DNA of 34,902 nucleotides from Thamnocephalis sphaerospora. Its lineage: Eukaryota; Zoopagomycota; Zoopagomycetes; Zoopagales; Sigmoideomycetaceae. Positions 1 through 9,340 of the stretch are shown one piece after another. Position numbers and translations under genes: made by a program. Below the pieces are notes generated by a model, which was given only the letters and a program-made list of their open reading frames with translations, had not been told where the DNA came from and made no database searches. Every line of letters begins with the position of its first letter. The stretch's first letter is position 1. The DNA is taken from the NCBI GenBank assembly GCA_003614735.1, contig KZ992527.1, forward strand, positions 1 to 34,902. The letters are read 5' to 3'.

Positions 1-1
1 T

Positions 2-1817
2 GCCGCTGCCGCTGCCGCAGCTGCCGCAGAGGCGGAAGGAACGCCAGAAGCCGTCAGTGAGGGCATGTTCATGGAGGGTGTCACAGCCGAGGTCGATCTA
101 GCACACCATGCAAATCCTCCGCCACCGTCGCACTCGGACAGTCCATCTCCGGATCGTGATGAGGTGCAGGATGCGCTGCAAGATGCACCAAAGCGCAGCT
201 CTGTTGCACTGCGTGCTCTTCAAAAGCTGCGCCGTGTTTCAAACCGCAAAAGTATCCGTATTGTGGTGCAGGAGGCGCTGGAGCGCTCGCATGCTACCTG
301 GAAGTCACCAATCACCCCCACATTTTCAGCCGCCGCTGTAACAGCACAGGCTGCCGCTGGCGACGGAGACGGCGCTGTGGCGGACGGTGATGCACCGGTG
401 CACTCTCGCCCAGGCGCACCGGTACGCCGCAGTAGCACAAAGCTGTGGGGCTCGCGTGTGGCCGAGCTGCCCAAGAATACATCAACTCAAATTCGCCGGC
501 GAGATCGCGTGCGTCCACGTAAGTGACTGCATTGAATAGCACTTGCAGCGCAAGCACAGTTGCTCATTAACCATTCATCCGCCATGCTACTGGTCACAGG
601 TCTGCCGGTGATGCTGCCTGCTGAGCTCGATGCGCAAGGTAAGCAGTCGGATTGTCGAGGTGTTTACGATTGCCCTGTTGCTAATTACAGCAATGTTGAT
701 TTGGCGTATGCTATGTTTACAGCCACCAAGATTGTTTGGGCGCGTGGCAAGCTGATTGGAAAGGGCAGCTTTGGCCGCGTGTTTATGGCGGTGAACGGTA
801 TTTCCGGTGACGTGATGGCCGTCAAGCAGGTGGAGATGCCCAAGATGCAGTCGGTGCGCCAACGTGAAAAGCACGATCAAATAATCATGAAGCTGTACGA
901 AGAGATCAAGCTGATGAAGGATCTGGATCATCGCAACATTGTGCAGTATCTCGGCTTTGAGGTGGACGCGCGACACATCAACATCTTTTTGGAATATGTC
1001 CCGGGCGGCAGCATTCTCAGCATGGTACGCAAGCTTAACCATGGTTTCCCGCTGCCTGTTACCCGGTCGTTTGTGCGGCAAATCCTACATGGCCTCAAGT
1101 ATCTGCACGAAAGCGGCATCGTGCACCGAGTAAGTCGTCCGCGATCACACATTTACTGCTGTGTACTAGCTAATACATGGCACTGCTTGCACGACATTGC
1201 AGGACATCAAAGGCGCCAACATCCTCGTCGATCTGCACGGCATCTGTAAGATTTCAGACTTTGGTGTGTCACGCCGGCGCGAGTATGCCGAGGCGTACGA
1301 GGAGCGGCAGCTGTCGTACCAGGCGCAAGGCTCAGTGTTCTGGATGGCGCCCGAGGTTGTGCGGCAGCAGGACTACAGCGCAAAGGTGGACATTTGGGCG
1401 CTCGGCTGTGTCATGGTAGAAATGATCACTGCACGTCTACCATGGCCACTCGAGGATGAGTTTTCGGCCATCTTCAAGATTGGCCGCGGCGTCATGCCGC
1501 CATGGCCCGAGGATGTGGATGAGCAGGCGGCCGCCTTTATGCAGCAGTGTTTCCAGGCCGATTCATCGAAGCGACCAACGGCAGAGGAGTTGCTGTGCGA
1601 TCCGTTCTGCCAAAAGGATCTAGGCTATCGGTTTGCAGACTATACTGCCCAGCTTGAGGTATGTGCCGCTTGTCGATAGAAGGCGTCGGCGAGCGCGACA
1701 CAGCGCTGACAATTTACGCTTTGCTCACGTCCCTTCTCCTTCTCTCATCTAAATGTGCCGTAGGAGCGGGCGGTGGAAGAGTATGACTATGCAACTTCAA
1801 GTGATGGCCACGACTAA
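2..1817 (+). CDS. BCK1: MAP kinase kinase kinase, Bck1-like (5' end outside window)
   Basis: Serine/threonine kinase, probably the MAPKKK of the fungal cell-wall-integrity cascade. The frame is open from the window edge with an Ala-coding GCC/GCT run, so the N-terminus is missing. Inferred exons: 2-518, 600-638, 723-1129, 1203-1658, 1764-1817. An upstream RKSIRIV stretch resembles the segment before the kinase domain in fungal Bck1 proteins. The kinase domain shows GKGSFGRV (glycine loop), MAVKQVE (catalytic Lys), HRDIKGAN (catalytic loop, formed across the 1130-1202 intron), KISDFGVS (DFG) and GSVFWMAPE (APE). The first intron could instead end at 548, also in frame, but that would be only 30 nt long. 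Family assignment (MEKK/Bck1/Ste11 class) is firm; Bck1 over Ste11 is an inference from motif resemblance. Confidence 0.8.
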
Positions 1818-2106
1818 TACGGGGGCGATGGATTGCCGGTTTGATTGCGTCTTTTTATTTGCGTATATATTTGTATCTTTTGTTACGCCAGCGCTTCCCT
1901 GCCTTTGACCGTTAATGGCGCCTCCTGTTTTCGTACATCCCGGTTCGCTTGGCGCCGCCGCTAAACCAGGCGGACGCGGACGCTTTATCCTACTTTTTCC
2001 CTGCTGTCGCTGCCAAGGCACGCTGTATTAGGCACGCTCGACCGTGAATGTAGCATTATATTTAGATACACCAGCACACGCTGTGGCAAACATTAGATGC
2101 GTGCAG

Positions 2107-2865
2107 TCAAGCATCGTTCACATCAAATGATAGTAGTCCGCCTGCGCCCTTTGCTTTGGCACCGGCCTTCTTTTTCTTGCGCTTGGGCTCTTCGCCATCG
2201 CGGCCAGCAGTGCTGCGCTTCTTTCCAGCAGTCTTGTCCGCAGAGGCGCTGCGAGTTGCGCCATGTTGCGCGGTACGCGTGCCCTTTGGCGGACGATACA
2301 TTAGCCTTCCTTGCGCGTTCACCACCTCACCGCGTGCTGCCTCTTCGTCTTGACCATCGTGGGTCTCCTCTTTGGTGACCACATCCGATCACATGGTGCG
2401 CAAACAAACATCGATGCGAATGAGCATGTCGGTTTTCTGCCAAAGATGTCCACTAGGCCCGCGTTACTTGCCGCCTTCCTGGCTGTCTGCCGTCTGATCC
2501 TTGCCCAGCACGCGCTCCACCTCGCGCTGTGACAGATGTTTTTCCTTGCGTAGTACTACTACCTGCGGCCGCTCCTCCTCCGGCCCACGCCACTCGTCGG
2601 CAAAACCAAGCTCCTCAGTATCGTCATCTTGACCGCCTCTACCGTGTCTAGCGCCTCTTTTATCTGCAGTACCGGTCATCTGTGCACCCTCGTCGGTGGG
2701 CAGGTGGCCCAGCAGTGTGGACGGCAGTTTGGACCGGGCATTTGGCAGCGAGCCCACTAGATTGCGAAGAAAGTTGGGTGTTTCCGCGGTGTACGTCAGC
2801 TGATTCAGTTGGCGGCGGTTTGGCTGCGAGCGGCCACTGCTGCTCTTGTTGCCACGATCATTCAT
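2107..2865 (-). CDS. DUF4604 / KIAA1143-like small basic-acidic protein
   Basis: Small conserved eukaryotic protein of unknown function. Exon 1 is 2865-2472 and exon 2 is 2369-2107. The N-terminal QLTYTAETPNFLRNL matches the family's opening SYxxPxxPxFLxxF pattern. The middle has the hallmark RPQVVVLRKEKHLS, then GRLMYRPPK, a Lys-rich stretch, and the closing LLSFD motif. The family hallmarks lie on both sides of the intron, so the two exons belong together. The only join that keeps frame uses a GC-AG intron (2471-2370), listed separately. The gene converges on the MAPKKK gene with 289 bp between stops; I see nothing in that gap except 3' flanks. The start is the first ATG that precedes the conserved N-terminus. 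Confidence 0.82.
2370..2471 (-). other. GC-AG intron in the DUF4604 gene
   Basis: On the minus strand the donor reads G|GCAAGTAACG and the acceptor CCAAAG. Exon 1 reaches a stop immediately after the donor. Exon 2 has an in-frame stop 18 nt upstream of the acceptor, so the acceptor must lie within a few codons. The only overlapping GT donor (GTAACG) would leave two bases over, and no AG in the allowed stretch restores frame. The GC donor leaves one base and restores it exactly. Confidence 0.7.
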
Positions 2866-3056
2866 GGTGCGCGTCTGTAGAAAAAGAAACAAGTTACCTT
2901 ATCCAAACCGTGTGTGACACTGAAATATTTATTAAGGCAGGAGCGCGGGTATACACACCAGGCAACAGCCAGCCTGGATAGATAGTCGCGTGTGTTGAGG
3001 TGGGATATACGACGGCGACAGGTGCAGGATCGGGTGGCTATAGCAGCAAAGACAGC

Positions 3057-4484
3057 CTAGAAATGGTGGGGCCACGGGTTGATGTGCGGCGGATACCAAG
3101 GCTGCACTGGCCTGAATGGCCTGCTATGCCGGGGCGCGCGGTGAAAGACGGGCTTTTTGTAAAAGCTGTCGACGTCGTGGTGACTAGCCATGCTTGGATG
3201 TCCGTAGGGATGCCTGAAGGGAACAGGACCGCTGGGCATCATGCCGTGGTCGACGTCATAGAAATCGTCAGTTGCCGCATTACGGTGGCCACCATGGTCC
3301 TTGGCGTAGCCAGCATCGTACGTCTTGCGAGAGGAGGATGGCTGCGCACCATTCTCGTCGCAGTCGTCATCGGCATTGTCGCTGGTGGACGGCGGTTTGG
3401 GACTTGCGTCGTAAATTTGATTACTTTCCTGATCTTCGTCGCAGTCATCGGCGTTACTTTCGCTGGTGTCCTCATTAGTGGGAGTCTGCTCACAGCGATC
3501 TGCGCCGCATGGGGACTCTCCGCATTCACCGGATGGCGAGGTGCAAGCCGGTTGCTCAGCACAAGGACTTCCCTCGTCACCACTGCAGGATCCTTCGCTG
3601 TCGTTTGATGGCTCTGATGTGGGATAGCTATCATCGTCGTCGCTTTCCTCGTCGCCAGCGTCCGGCGAAGGGGCTGGGTTTGCCCTGTGCGGCCAATCTT
3701 CGTCCGATGATGGGCCTGGTGAATAGCAAGTGCCATCGGTGCAGTCGTTGCCTTCGTTGGCTTCAGATTCTGGTATCGGGCAGCTACTGTCGTACTGGCC
3801 GTTGGCATCTGGTTGTTCACAGTTGCCGGGCGAGCGATCGCTAGGTGCTTCGCTTTCCCATTCACTATTTGGTGCCGGGCCATCGCATGTAGACTCTCCA
3901 GACGGAGAGTATCCGTTGCATGGCGAGTCCGAGTCCAGGTCTTCACTGCAACCAGTGCATCCGGTATCGTTCTCGCTCTCATTGTCCTCCGGAGCTGGGT
4001 TTGGATTGTATGAACAGCCAGGGCATGTTGCACCATCATCGTCGCCTGGAGCCGAACCTGAGTTGTGCGAGCAGCTAGTGCATGGCGTGTCACTCTCGCC
4101 CTCATTCACGCTAGGAGCAGGGCTTGGATTATACGAGCAGTCGGTGCATCCAGGACCATCGCCGTCACCGTCGCCGCCATCGCCATCACCAGGCGTCAAG
4201 TCATCAGTGCAGTCTGCGCATTCTGTCTCCTCGCTTGGCAATGGAGCGGGTGCGTCAGAGCATTCCGTGCATTCGCTTTCATTCTGATCATCCTCGTTTT
4301 GGTCTTCGCCGCCTGAGCAAGGTCCATCGTCGTCGTCATCATCATCGCCATCATCGTCGCCATCATCATCGTCGTCGCCATCACCATTGTAGCTGCCGTC
4401 ATCATCATCGCCATCGTCGTCGGCATCTTCGTCGCAGCCATCGTCGTCGTCGTCGTCGCAGCCATCGTCATCGCCATCGTAGCT

Positions 4485-4520
<36 letters not shown>

Positions 4521-4907
4521 GCCATCACCATCATCGTTATTGCCATCGTCGTCGCCTTCGTTGTCCTCATTGCCATCGCATCCACATGAACCGCTAGAAC
4601 CATCATCTGCCGAGTACGAATCGCACCTTCCACATGGCTCAGCAGATTCGCTGGGATATGTGTCGTAATCTGACGTGGAGCACGTAGAGCATGGGCTACT
4701 TGGCGTAGATTCCGGAATGCCGGTATTGGATGAACTATCCGGTATTTCGGGTCCGAAATCCGATGGTGACGAGGCACATGAGCCATCATAGCATGGCGAG
4801 CTGTCGTCAACTTCGGCATCCTCTGTATCGTGATGGCATCCGTCGTCACCGTTAGCGCCGTTGTCGCCAGCATTGCCCTCATTCTCGTTTTCATCGCCAT
4901 GCTTGCT

Positions 4908-4948
<41 letters not shown>

Positions 4949-5600
4949 TACCGTCGTCTTCGTCGCTGGAATTTTCATCTCCCGACTCGCCGGATTCCCC
5001 AGATTCGCCGGATTCCCCAGAATCGCCAGAATCGCCAGAATCGCCAGAGTCATCGCTGTGGTCATCCACATCCGAGCCGGTATCGTCGGCACCGTCCTTG
5101 TAGTCGTCGCTGCGCACATTCACACCGTCGTAGAGCTCCGGCGCGACGTCAGCACTAGCGATTTCACTGTCTGGAAAGACGTTGCTGCTCTCGAGATCTG
5201 GCACATTGTTGTCGATTGGCTGGTCCTGGCCAAGTTGCGCCGCGGCGGACATCGGCGTTATGCTGAACACGCTCCTTCTCAGCAATTTGGAGCGACGGGC
5301 CAGCTTACTGTAGGAGGTCGGTGGCTGCTCGTTATAATCGTCGCCAGGATAACCGCGACGATCGTTAGTGATGTGCGCCGCGTCCGACACTGGCGTGCCG
5401 GCTGTAGGCGTCAGCCAATTAGACGAATGAGCTGCATGCGATGCTGCATGATGCTGCGAGAAAAGCTGAGCTGCGTTGCCACGTGAACCGGTGCGCGGCA
5501 TAAACACCAGACTCTGCTCCGATGGCGGATCCAGCGGCGCTGTGAACACGCCTGATGCAAGTAGCACCACCGCAACTAGCTGAAGCGCAACTTGTTGCAT
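3057..5600 (-). CDS. Secreted Asp/Ser/Cys-rich low-complexity protein (847 aa)
   Basis: I do not recognise the family. Residues 1-20 are a signal peptide (MQQVALQLVAVVLLASGVFT|APLD), so the protein should enter the secretory pathway. Two dibasic Kex2-type sites follow (ARR at 101-103, LRR at 107-109). Residues about 185-235 hold SGDSG/SGESG repeats and a poly-Asp run; a second Asp-rich block lies near 345-430. Residues about 430-570 carry spaced CxxC units such as CTDCSYNPSPAP, CTSCSHNSGSAP and CPGCSYNPNPAP. The C-terminal 60 residues are His/Pro/aromatic-rich (ends NPWPHHF). No transmembrane helix or GPI-type tail is evident. The composition suggests an extracellular or wall-associated, cation-binding, intrinsically disordered protein, which is inference. 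It is intronless in a region of intron-rich genes. Confidence 0.8.
3945..4150 (-). repeat. Degenerate repeats encoding CxxC-YNPxPAP units
   Basis: Four imperfect units spaced by about 60 bp encode C-x-x-C followed by S-(Y/H)-N-x-x-(P/A), each separated by an acidic linker. The units diverge enough to look old and retained rather than freshly amplified. They sit inside the 847-aa secreted protein gene. Confidence 0.6.
4321..4560. repeat. Trinucleotide low-complexity tract (Asp-coding on minus strand)
   Basis: ATC/GTC triplets run almost uninterrupted, with a pure (ATC)12 block at about 4485-4520. On the minus strand these are GAT/GAC Asp codons in the secreted protein. The tract probably varies in length between strains. 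It also creates spurious His- or Met-rich open frames on other frames. Confidence 0.9.
4908..4947. repeat. (GTC)13 microsatellite encoding poly-Asp
   Basis: A pure GTC run, read as GAC (Asp) codons on the minus strand in the secreted protein gene. It is separate from the larger mixed tract further along the gene. Confidence 0.92.
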
Positions 5601-5834
5601 GTTGGGTAGGCGGCGTGCGGTATCGCGATTGTGGCAGGTCTTGGGCAGTAGGTCTACGTTGACAGAAGCAGTCTGTTGTTGTCCAATTCAAACGTGTAGT
5701 TGTACTTGTTCGAAAAACGTCCTCTGGCGCGCTGTGCTCTGCTCACATGTATCAGCAGCCAAGTATATTTGCACACAGACAAGATGGAAAACAGAGGTAT
5801 GTGGGGCCAAACAGAACACCGTTGCTGCCGCGAC

Positions 5835-5841
5835 ATATATA
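5835..5841 (-). promoter_or_regulatory. TATA-like element upstream of the 847-aa secreted protein gene
   Basis: TATATAT on the minus strand, about 235 bp upstream of the ATG at 5600. Similar TATA-like sites lie upstream of the two other secreted-protein genes. Functional role is inferred from position only. Confidence 0.35.
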
Positions 5842-6248
5842 CGGAGGAGAGCGGCGCGTGAACCGGTAGGGTGACGCCAGAAAGCTTGCATGTGAGCCAT
5901 GTAGGAGGGACGGTGGCTAAAGCAGGAGTTAAAGGGGGATGTACAGATACTCGGTCCGCTGCTCAATAACTCTGGTTGCGGCGAGGATCCGATAGCAAAC
6001 AAGGGATGGCGGCGGTATAACCAATGTGTCAAACTCGTCAGCAGGGGCAGGGGGCAGCACACCGGCACGTATACAGAGATACGCGAATACGCTAAGGGAT
6101 CGCAGTCGTACCAGGAGTACATGTGCACACGAGTAGTACGCGTACAAGGGGCAGCATGACCAGCAGAAAGGAGTGAGAAACTACGATATGGGACTTTTAC
6201 CGCTTTGCGCTAGCTGTAAAAGTAGTCTGTGCGAAATTTTACACAAAA

Positions 6249-6318
6249 CCTGTTAAAAAGGAGCATACGTCTAGAGACGGGCGCCAACGCCTAGTGGCCA
6301 TCGGCTCCTTTTTACAGG
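6249..6318. repeat. Inverted repeat, 15-bp stem with one bulge
   Basis: The left arm CCTGTTAAAAAGGAGC (6249-6264) pairs with the right arm GCTCCTTTTTACAGG (6304-6318), leaving one unpaired T and a 39-nt loop. The loop contains the smaller self-complementary GGCGCC. It could be a terminator-like or structured RNA element, or the ends of a very small decayed element. No flanking target duplication was obvious. Confidence 0.6.
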
Positions 6319-6647
6319 TACAACGGCTAGGCCTCAATCGGATACTAGGTGGCCAGCATAAAGGAGACGGCGCGAATGTGCGTAATCATTGCGTAGCATG
6401 GTCAAGTGTACCAGCGTGGCTTGCATGCACCCACACGTGCCCATGGCGCATCAGGTGGCCCTGAACCCCGACCCACTGTATACGTGTAAAGGCCAACAAT
6501 TTTTGCACACTATGTGTATTAATTCATAAACAGCCGGATATGAAAAGTACATCGATGTGATGGCATTTGGACGCATGCGCGCGGTGTGATAACGCGCCGT
6601 CCCGCCCACGTACTACTGCCAAGCTGCCCCTCGGGCTGTGACGGTGT

Positions 6648-7274
6648 CTAGCGTCGGCCGACAAATGGGAAATTTGGATTGAAAGATTCGGCAAAGGCGC
6701 TTTGCGAGCTGGACTTGCAGACACGCTGACCAAACGCTCCCTCGCCGGCAACTTCCCATTCAACGCAGTTTTCGACCGTATTCACGCCATCGCTTTTGGC
6801 TTCGCTATCGTCTCTGAAATCGTTCTCTTTGCTTTGATCATACTCGTCCTCGCTCTCGAAATCACGTTCATGGTCGTCTAGGTTGTCTCCATCGGCGCAT
6901 TTGGTGTCGTCATGCTCGCTCTCCAGATAGTCGGCATAGTCGTTTGAGCGTCTTCCTAGCTTTGGTAGCAGCTCGTCAATTAGACTGTTTTTCATATTCA
7001 TCGAGGCAAGGTTGCTGTTTAGCAGCGTTTTCATCGGCAGGTGGCCTTGTGTGATGGCACGGTAAATTTCTTCGGCACGTTCCTGCTCGCGGATCTGCTC
7101 CTCGGTGAGCTCGCCTTTCTTCGGTACTTTTGGCGGGCCGTTTGCATTGCTGTCCTTTCCCTGATTGGTAAAGCGGCCAAGAAGTTCCTTCAATATAGAC
7201 GTGTTGCTGTCAAACAGCGGCAAGGCAAAGACGCCGGTAGCCAAAAAGACACAAGCGCAAAAAATAGTCTTCAT
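6648..7274 (-). CDS. Small secreted protein, 208 aa
   Basis: Unrecognised. The start ATG at 7274 opens a clear signal peptide (MKTIFCACVFLATGVFA), with cleavage likely just before LPLF. The N-terminal half after the signal looks helical (ILKELLGRF, TEEQIREQERAEEIYRAI). A dibasic GRR near residue 110 is a candidate Kex2 site. It is followed by a strongly acidic stretch rich in Asp and Glu (residues about 112-165), then a tail with two Cys. Upstream in-frame codons exist but would bury the signal peptide. The gene is intronless. The signal sequence and the helical ELL motif resemble the 235-aa secreted neighbour, suggesting diverged paralogues; this is inference. An effector-like or wall-surface role is possible but unproven. 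Confidence 0.78.
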   Translation of the reverse strand: MKTIFCACVFLATGVFALPLFDSNTSILKELLGRFTNQGKDSNANGPPKVPKKGELTEEQIREQERAEEIYRAITQGHLPMKTLLNSNLASMNMKNSLIDELLPKLGRRSNDYADYLESEHDDTKCADGDNLDDHERDFESEDEYDQSKENDFRDDSEAKSDGVNTVENCVEWEVAGEGAFGQRVCKSSSQSAFAESFNPNFPFVGRR

Positions 7275-8058
7275 AGTGTGCAGGCAAGCGCGGACCGGAT
7301 GCTGAATGTGCTGATGGCGCAACAAATAATAGGCAGACGATTAGCAGATAGTGGATCCAGTGAACTGTAGCTTAATGGTTGTGCAGCAAAGGTGTTGACG
7401 AGAATTTGACCGCCGGGGCAGCTGTGCATTGCGCCTTATAAGCGGCAGTTTTGCACCGCCGGCATCTCCTTTGGCTACCCATTCTGCCCAAGAAAGGGGT
7501 CACGTTGGCATGACGTGTGCAGACCACTTTTTCCATAATGCGGCGCTGCTGACGATGCAGGGGTAAGCACAAGCAGCCAAAAAAGCGTGGCAACAAAAGG
7601 AGATTTACTGGCAGCGACCACACCACCCGACAGGTTTTAATTGGCATTCTCCCGGACATGCGGTGCACCTGTGTGTATGTGTGCGCGCTCACGCAGTAGT
7701 CGCTATTTTCTCTGGCTATGCCAGTGAACTGTTGCGCACAGGTGACTTGTTTGATATTGCAGCCGTTCTGACCAATTCATTTTACATGGACCATGATGTT
7801 GCAAGCATATTATGCGCGACATATTGGTGCAACTATTTATTATAATAAATTGCTTGTAACTCTAGTTAGACGCCTGATAGTAAGTGGATCCAAACATCTG
7901 ACATATCGACGCTAGCATATATCTGCTGACTATTGATGCATGGCTGCTTTACTGTTTTATAGCCTGCTTTCTCGTACCATTTATGTGCTCTGCTTAACCC
8001 TCAACTGCGGCTTGAACAACGCCTTACTTGGTCTTGGGTATTGCCTCGATCAAAACTT
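7275..8058. other. Intergenic spacer between two secreted-protein genes
   Basis: 784 bp without a credible gene. The side near 7275 should hold the promoter of the 208-aa gene and includes a TATAAG on the minus strand at 7435-7440. The AT-rich part around 7800-7950 probably holds the 3' end of the 235-aa gene's transcript. Confidence 0.6.
7435..7440 (-). promoter_or_regulatory. TATAAG element upstream of the 208-aa secreted protein gene
   Basis: TATAAG on the minus strand, about 160 bp upstream of the ATG at 7274, in a plausible core-promoter position. No other evidence. Confidence 0.35.
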
Positions 8059-8766
8059 TTACTCGGCCAACTCCTGCGGCTCCACCGGCATGCCCTGCTC
8101 GTCTAGGATATCCGCGTCGCTCGCCATCTTTGGTACGTCCTTTTGGTCGATCGGCATCTCCTCCACCATCTTTGGCTCCTGCTCCTGCAGCATCTCCTGC
8201 TCGTTGCTTGCCTTTGGCTCGACCGGCGCCTTTTCTTCGATCGGTGCCTTTGGCTCAGCCGGCGCCTTTGGCTCAACTGGTGCCTTTGGGTCTGTCTGTG
8301 CCTTCGGCTTGGTTGGCGTCTTCTTTTCCGCCTTCTTCTTTGGCTCGGCCGGCTCCTTTGGCTCAGACTTTACCGGCTCCGACGGGTCCACGGGGGCCTT
8401 TGCCTGCTTTTGCGCCTTGCTGCTCGGACGGTCTCCCGACTCAAGCGCCTTCACATACGGGAACCAGAGGCTCGCCGGATCAAGCTTGCCCTTGGATAGA
8501 TGTCCGAGAAAGTTTTGAACAATCTCCTCAGATGGGACGTTGTTTGGCGAGGTTCCGCCCAACAGCGTCGCCGACCTGCCTTCCGACCTTCCCTTGCGGG
8601 TAGTCGGGTTCAGCTGGGCTAGCAACTCGCTGACGATCTTGGTTACTGAGCTCAAAGGGTTTGCATTATTGCCGCCCATCATAGATGATCCCAGTGGGCT
8701 GGCCTGCACATTAAGTGCCGTTGCCAGGAACAGGCAACCAGAGATGGCAACAATTGTGAACTTCAT
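8059..8766 (-). CDS. Small secreted protein with PKAPxEP repeats, 235 aa
   Basis: Unrecognised. The ATG at 8766 starts a signal peptide (MKFTIVAISGCLFLATALNVQA, mature end near SPLG). Residues about 35-55 form a short helix (SSVTKIVSELLAQL). The C-terminal half is low-complexity: alternating Lys, Pro, Ala and Glu with repeated PKAP and EPKAP units (about residues 125-190), then an acidic Met/Gln/Glu-rich tail ending EPQELAE. It is intronless. A TTTAAAG on the minus strand at about 8851-8857 lies 86 bp upstream and could serve as a TATA element. With the 208-aa neighbour it shares FLATG/FLATA in the signal, a PL just after cleavage, and an ELL-containing helix, which hints at common ancestry. 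Confidence 0.78.
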   Translation of the reverse strand: MKFTIVAISGCLFLATALNVQASPLGSSMMGGNNANPLSSVTKIVSELLAQLNPTTRKGRSEGRSATLLGGTSPNNVPSEEIVQNFLGHLSKGKLDPASLWFPYVKALESGDRPSSKAQKQAKAPVDPSEPVKSEPKEPAEPKKKAEKKTPTKPKAQTDPKAPVEPKAPAEPKAPIEEKAPVEPKASNEQEMLQEQEPKMVEEMPIDQKDVPKMASDADILDEQGMPVEPQELAE

Positions 8767-9340
8767 GCTGAATGATTGTAGTTGGCTGAGTGCTGGGCTG
8801 GTATGCGTGTGTGCTGATAATCTGTGCATTCCCGACAACGTGGCTCGGTACTTTAAAGGTTGCGGCGCAAGGCGCAAGCTCAGGTGCAGTCATCCTCCCT
8901 TTTGCTGTCCCTTTGACGCGGACACTCCTTTTCAGCGCTGGGACCATTGACCGCGCACGCCACGCGCCACATCGCCATGCCCCTTGAGCATGCTGCGCGG
9001 GCATTCTGCTATGGCTAGAACGCCGCTGTCTGCTTGTGCATATCTCTGTGCGCAAACGACATGGCAGTCGCCGCAGGGTATGTGCAAATGCAGGATATGC
9101 CGTCGCCCCTTTGCTGAACGCGCCGCCAAACGTTACACGTTCCATGTTCACTTTTAGTGAAAATGTCTGTAAATGCATATACACTAGTAGAGTGCAAGTT
9201 GCCATACTCTACGATTTTCCGCCGTCAAGCCGACGCGCCGCCGCTTCCTTTCGCTACTTTTCGTCGCCGCCACCTGCCATTACCTACCGTCTGCTCCGAC
9301 AACCTGTGCGTTAATCGCAGCTCAGCTACGTACACCAGGG
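8767..9340. promoter_or_regulatory. Divergent intergenic region (secreted protein / FMP32)
   Basis: 574 bp between two divergent starts. No supported gene. It must carry the promoter of the 235-aa secreted protein on one side and of FMP32 on the other. Confidence 0.6.

Larger units (their letters stand above)
5601..6647. other. 1.05-kb intergenic spacer in the secreted-protein block
   Basis: No convincing coding region on either strand: the open frames here are short, overlap each other and show no family motif. The part next to 5600 should be the promoter of the 847-aa gene. The centre holds a hairpin (6249-6318) and an imperfect 10-11 bp direct repeat (6291-6300 and 6345-6355). No tRNA cloverleaf could be built. 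Confidence 0.7.

Noticed and set aside
4124-4597. Plus-strand His/Arg-rich open frame and other long frames over 3000-5500
   Set aside because: These are shadows of the Asp-coding trinucleotide tracts in the 847-aa minus-strand gene, which has a signal peptide and is far longer.
3945-5050. CRISPR-like regular repeats
   Set aside because: The repeats are triplet microsatellites and protein-coding units inside a fungal ORF, with no uniform repeat-spacer structure.
6275-6345. Possible tRNA (A-box-like GCCTAGTGG near 6289)
   Set aside because: No matching B-box at the right distance and no acceptor stem could be formed; the local pairing is explained by the hairpin.
7940-8603. Plus-strand Ser/Gly/Phe- and Pro/Ala-rich frames at 7.9-8.6 kb
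   Set aside because: Antisense to the PKAPxEP repeats of the 235-aa secreted protein; repeats on the coding strand are open in several frames on the other.
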